This document shows positions 60,773-64,000 of a stretch of 64,000 bases of DNA, in pieces (the first letter of the stretch is position 1; each line of letters begins with the position of its first letter). Position numbers and translations under genes: made by a program. Source of the DNA: Thioalkalivibrio sp. ALJ24 (GTDB lineage: Bacteria > Pseudomonadota > Gammaproteobacteria > Ectothiorhodospirales > Ectothiorhodospiraceae); assembly GCF_000377785.1 (NCBI RefSeq), contig NZ_KB898725.1, positions 1 through 64,000 of the forward strand, written 5' to 3'. A model generated the notes under the pieces. The model made no database searches, had not been told where the DNA came from, and saw nothing but the letters and a program-made list of their open reading frames with translations.

Positions 60773-62251
60773 ATGCGCATCCTGTTCGCCACCAGCGAGG
60801 TCTACGGCCTGGTCAAGACCGGCGGTCTCGCCGATGTCAGTGCCAGCCTGCCCGCAGCCCTGCGGCGGCGACGACAGGACGCGCGCGTGATCCTGCCGGC
60901 CTATCCCGAGGCGGTACAGCGCCTGCGTCGGCCGGTCACCCATCCCGGGCCCGACGACGCCCCCTGGCAGATCATCGAGGGACAGCTGCCGGGGACCCGC
61001 ATGCCGGTCTATCTGGTCGACTGGCCGGAGTACTTCCAGCGTGCCGGCAACCCGTACACCGCCTCCAACGGTCAGGACTGGCCGGACAACGCGCAGCGTT
61101 TCGCCGGCTTCGCCCGGGCCGTGGCAAGGGTCGCCGCGGACAACGTCGGACTCGACTGGGCCCCCGACATCGTGCATGGCAACGACTGGCAGTGCGGACT
61201 GCTGCCGATCTATCTGCGCGAGGCCTGCGGCACCCAGAGCTGTCCGGCCTCGGTATTCACCATCCACAACCTCGCCTACCAGGGCCTGTTCCCGGCCTCC
61301 ACCCGCGAGACCCTCGGACTGCCCGCCGAGCTCTGGCACCCGGACGGCCTCGAATTCCACCAGCAGCTGTCGTTCATGAAGGCCGGGCTGATGTTCAGCG
61401 ATGCGATCACCACGGTCTCGCCCACCTATGCCCGGGAGATCCAGGAGCCGGAACACGGCATGGGTCTGGACGGGGTCCTGCGGGCGCGGAGCAACGTGTT
61501 CCGGGGTATCCTCAACGGGGTCGATTACCGGGCCTGGGATCCGGCCCGGGATCCCCATATCGCCGCTGCCTACGGGCCCGACGACCTCGCCGGCAAGGCC
61601 GACTGCAAGGCCGCGCTGCAGCGCCGCATGGGCCTGACCGAAGATCCGGAAATCCCGCTGCTGGGCCACGTCGGGCGCATGGTCGAACAGAAGGGCATGG
61701 ACCTGCTGCTGGCGGTGGCCGCGCCGCTGGCCAGGGCCGGTCGTATCCAGCTGGCGCTGGTCGGCTCCGGGCAGGCTGATCTGGAGCACGCCGCGGGCGC
61801 GCTGTCGCGGGCCCATCCGGGCCGGGTGGGTGTCCACATCGGCTACGACGAACCCCTGGCGCACCAGATCGAGGCCGGCGCCGATCTGTTCGTGATGCCG
61901 TCGCGCTTCGAGCCCTGCGGGCTCAACCAGCTCTACAGCCTGCGCTATGGGACCCCACCGGTGGTCCATGCCACGGGCGGGCTGGCCGACACCGTGGTGG
62001 ATGCCACGCCGGAGGCTGTGGATGACGGCAGCGCCACCGGTTTCAGCTTCACGCCCGACAGCATCCCGGCGCTCGGCGACGCCCTGGAACGGGCCCTGAC
62101 GCTGTACCGGAACCGGACGGATGGCCGCTGGGAACGGCTGATGCGCACCGGCATGCAGCAGAACTTCGACTGGGAGGTCGCCGCCGGCGCCTATCTCGAT
62201 CTCTACCGCCGGCACCGGCCGCAGGCGCGTTCGCGCGCATCTGCGCTATAA
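60773..62251 (+). CDS. glgA: Glycogen synthase
   Basis: This 492-residue cytoplasmic GT5 enzyme transfers glucose from ADP-glucose to the growing glycogen chain. It begins MRILFATSEVYGLVKTGGLADV, with the ADP-glucose-binding Lys-x-Gly-Gly motif (KTGG, 15-18). It shows DIVHGNDWQCGLLPIYL and the C-terminal Rossmann block SRFEPCGLNQLYSLRYGTPP with its conserved Glu. GGAG precedes the ATG. It is divergent from pgi and followed by ppc 93 bases later on the same strand. No other glycogen genes are in the window. Confidence 0.97.
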   Translation: MRILFATSEVYGLVKTGGLADVSASLPAALRRRRQDARVILPAYPEAVQRLRRPVTHPGPDDAPWQIIEGQLPGTRMPVYLVDWPEYFQRAGNPYTASNGQDWPDNAQRFAGFARAVARVAADNVGLDWAPDIVHGNDWQCGLLPIYLREACGTQSCPASVFTIHNLAYQGLFPASTRETLGLPAELWHPDGLEFHQQLSFMKAGLMFSDAITTVSPTYAREIQEPEHGMGLDGVLRARSNVFRGILNGVDYRAWDPARDPHIAAAYGPDDLAGKADCKAALQRRMGLTEDPEIPLLGHVGRMVEQKGMDLLLAVAAPLARAGRIQLALVGSGQADLEHAAGALSRAHPGRVGVHIGYDEPLAHQIEAGADLFVMPSRFEPCGLNQLYSLRYGTPPVVHATGGLADTVVDATPEAVDDGSATGFSFTPDSIPALGDALERALTLYRNRTDGRWERLMRTGMQQNFDWEVAAGAYLDLYRRHRPQARSRASAL

Positions 62252-62344
62252 TCGCCGGCTTTCGCCGCCGACCGGCACGGGCCGGCAGGCAAGCAACCAC
62301 CACGGCGGGGCCGGCAGCAGTCGGCCCCCTGCGCGGGCCGCCTC

Positions 62345-64000
62345 ATGAACCAAGCCGATCACAACGACCGTTTCCTGCCACAGGACAAGGAACTGCGCGC
62401 CCGGGTGCGCCTGTTCGGAGAACTGCTGGGCAACGTCATCTGGAAACTCGAGGGCCAGGCCGTCTTCGATGCGGTGGAGACCCTGCGCCGCGGCTTTGTC
62501 AGCCTGCGCAAGGAGGAAGACCCGGAGCTGCGCCAGCGCCTGATGGACGACATCACGCAGTTCGACACGACCCTGACCGAACGCGTGATCCGCGCCTTCA
62601 GCATCTATTTCTCGCTGGTCAACATCGCCGAGGAAGACCTGTTTTATCGCTGGCGCCGCGCCCAGGTCTCCAGCGGCGAGCCGCTCTGGGTGGGCTCCTT
62701 CGACCAGGCACTGCGCGAGCTGCACGACGACGGCGTGACCGCGCGGGAACTGGAGGAACTGCTGGGGCAGCTGCGCTATCAGCCGGTGTTCACCGCGCAC
62801 CCCACCGAGGCCCGGCGACGCACCACCATGGAAAACCAGCGCCGGGTGTTCGAGACCGCCGACCGGCTCAACCAGCCGGGACTGGGTGACGAGGAACGCC
62901 GCCTGATCACCGAGGAACTGGAGAGCCAGATCCAGATCCTGTGGCGCACCAACGAGGTGCGGGTAAGAAAGCCGGAGGTCCAGGACGAGATCAAGTACGG
63001 CCTGTTCTATTTCGAGGAGAGCCTGTTCGAGGCGGTGCCCCAGAGCTACCGTTTTCTGGAGAAGGCGATCCGCCGCACCTACGGGGTCAACCCGGACGGT
63101 TCGCTGCCGGTCGAGATCCCGGCATTCCTGCATTTCGGCTCGTGGATCGGCGGCGACCGTGACGGCAACCCCAACGTGACCCCGGAGGTCACTGCACTGG
63201 CCTCCCGGCTGGCGATGGAACAGGTGCTGCGCGAGTACATCAAGCGGGTCAACAAGCTGCGCAACGTACTCACCCACTCCTCCTACATGTGCCAGCCGTC
63301 GGCGGAATTCCTCGCCAGCCTGGAAGCCGACGCCACCATCTCCAACGCGGTGTTCCACGGGGCCTCCGACCGCTTCGAGACCGAGCCCTACCGGCGCAAG
63401 CTCTACATCATGCGCTATCGCCTGCGCGAGACCCTGGACACGGTGAGCCGACGGGTCCGGGGCGAGGCCGCCGTGCTGCCGACCAACAGCGCCTACGCCA
63501 GCCCGGAGTCGTTCCTCCACGACCTGAAGCTGATCCGGGACTCCCTGATCAGCCATGGCGACCGCAACATCGCCAGCGGCGCGCTCACCGACCTGATCCG
63601 CCTGGTCGAGACCTTCGGCTTCCACCTGCACCATCTGGACGTGCGCCAGGAATCCACGGTGCACACCGAGGCGGTCGCCGAGATCCTGCACACCATGGAT
63701 CCCGAACTGGATTACAGGGCCATGGACGAGACGGCCCGCCAGCAGTGTCTGGCGGAGATGATCGCGCGCGAGGGCGATCTGCCCCGCCCGGACAACCTGA
63801 GCAAGGGCACCCGCGAGACCCTGGAGGTGTTCGACGTGATCCGCCGCATGCGCGGCGAGGTCGGCCCGCGCGGCATTGGCACCTATGTGATCTCCATGAC
63901 CCATGCGGCCTCGCACGTGCTGGAGGTCCTGCTGCTCGGACGCCTGGCCGGACTGGCCGGCGAGGACCCGGAATCCGGACCGTTCTGCCACCTGCGGATC
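62345..64000 (+). CDS. ppc: Phosphoenolpyruvate carboxylase (N-terminal part, cut by window end)
   Basis: The enzyme makes oxaloacetate from phosphoenolpyruvate and bicarbonate, replenishing the TCA cycle. The visible 552 codons run without a stop to the window end; full enzymes have about 900. The catalytic His152 lies in PVFTAHPTEARRR. Other signatures are FGSWIGGDRDGNPNVTPEV, FHLHHLDVRQES and YVISMTHAASHVLEVLLL. It follows glgA by 93 bases on the same strand. It lies antisense to a long shadow frame on the minus strand that is not a gene. Confidence 0.97.
   Translation, partial: MNQADHNDRFLPQDKELRARVRLFGELLGNVIWKLEGQAVFDAVETLRRGFVSLRKEEDPELRQRLMDDITQFDTTLTERVIRAFSIYFSLVNIAEEDLFYRWRRAQVSSGEPLWVGSFDQALRELHDDGVTARELEELLGQLRYQPVFTAHPTEARRRTTMENQRRVFETADRLNQPGLGDEERRLITEELESQIQILWRTNEVRVRKPEVQDEIKYGLFYFEESLFEAVPQSYRFLEKAIRRTYGVNPDGSLPVEIPAFLHFGSWIGGDRDGNPNVTPEVTALASRLAMEQVLREYIKRVNKLRNVLTHSSYMCQPSAEFLASLEADATISNAVFHGASDRFETEPYRRKLYIMRYRLRETLDTVSRRVRGEAAVLPTNSAYASPESFLHDLKLIRDSLISHGDRNIASGALTDLIRLVETFGFHLHHLDVRQESTVHTEAVAEILHTMDPELDYRAMDETARQQCLAEMIAREGDLPRPDNLSKGTRETLEVFDVIRRMRGEVGPRGIGTYVISMTHAASHVLEVLLLGRLAGLAGEDPESGPFCHLRI

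Noticed and set aside
62246-63991. A minus-strand open frame of 581 codons at the window end
   Set aside because: The plus strand holds ppc with its catalytic His and family signatures, open to the window end; the minus frame has no domain.

Overview
The window is a dense, GC-rich stretch of bacterial chromosome. Gene content and order (purM-purN-DUF3108 divergent from DUF2066-AI-2E-hda; rng-yhdP-nitrilase-tldD-pmbA; a DUF2069 gene; exported DsrE proteins; a BCCT transporter; a PEP-CTERM-type protein) point to a gammaproteobacterium. The acidic proteins, the compatible-solute-type transporter and the sulfur-type DsrE proteins fit a halophilic or alkaliphilic member of the Ectothiorhodospiraceae, such as a Thioalkalivibrio-like organism. 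That placement is inference from gene content; no rRNA gene or species marker is present.

Layout. 1-1.2 kb: the 5' part of an IS3-type transposase OrfA, cut by the window edge, next to a secreted PEP-CTERM-type protein. 1.5-9.2 kb: pyruvate kinase, a Lon-like protease overlapping a double universal-stress-protein gene, a small cupin, and a DUF3817 membrane protein with a DrrAB-like ABC exporter. 9.2-11 kb: a TetR regulator followed by two exported DsrE-family paralogues, with a perfect palindromic operator upstream. 11-15.6 kb: acylphosphatase, the translationally coupled arsC-wrbA-DUF2069 genes, and the converging DUF2066-AI-2E-hda operon. 15.7-21.2 kb: purM-purN-DUF3108, a dihydrolipoamide-dehydrogenase-like flavoprotein and an unrecognised exported protein. 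21.3-27.3 kb: a soluble hybrid histidine kinase of about 1,690 residues coupled to a REC-GGDEF diguanylate cyclase.

27.3-37 kb (minus strand): pmbA, a small gene, tldD, a nitrilase-family amidase, a large YhdP/AsmA-like envelope protein and RNase G. 37-40.3 kb (minus): a tightly packed four-gene unit LysR - catalytically dead glutamine-amidotransferase-like protein - unknown protein - second AI-2E transporter. 40.4-43.1 kb: a membrane EAL phosphodiesterase with a degenerate GGDEF domain, a TM2-like membrane protein and a small unknown gene. 43.2-47.5 kb (minus): lipoprotein hydrolase, zinc metallopeptidase and BCCT transporter. 47.7-56.3 kb: gdhA, a PQQ-type sugar dehydrogenase, clpB with a convincing heat-shock promoter, fpr with an AT-rich palindromic operator, a DnaJ-like protein, a YchJ protein and an NAD-binding epimerase-like protein. 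56.4-64 kb: 1-Cys peroxiredoxin, a DUF938 methyltransferase, an exported DUF151-PDZ protein, pgi, glgA and the first 552 codons of ppc, which runs off the window end.

Themes are central carbon metabolism (pyk, pgi, glgA, ppc), protein quality control (Lon-like protease, ClpB, DnaJ-like, TldD/PmbA), cyclic-di-GMP signalling (a multi-sensor kinase feeding a GGDEF output and a separate EAL protein) and redox defence. The least explained pieces are the TetR-DsrE-DsrE operon, the LysR-pseudoamidotransferase-AI-2E operon and the exported DUF151-PDZ protein. Most genes abut or overlap by 4 bp. The only gap above 300 bases is 53197-53519. I saw no tRNA, rRNA or CRISPR array.
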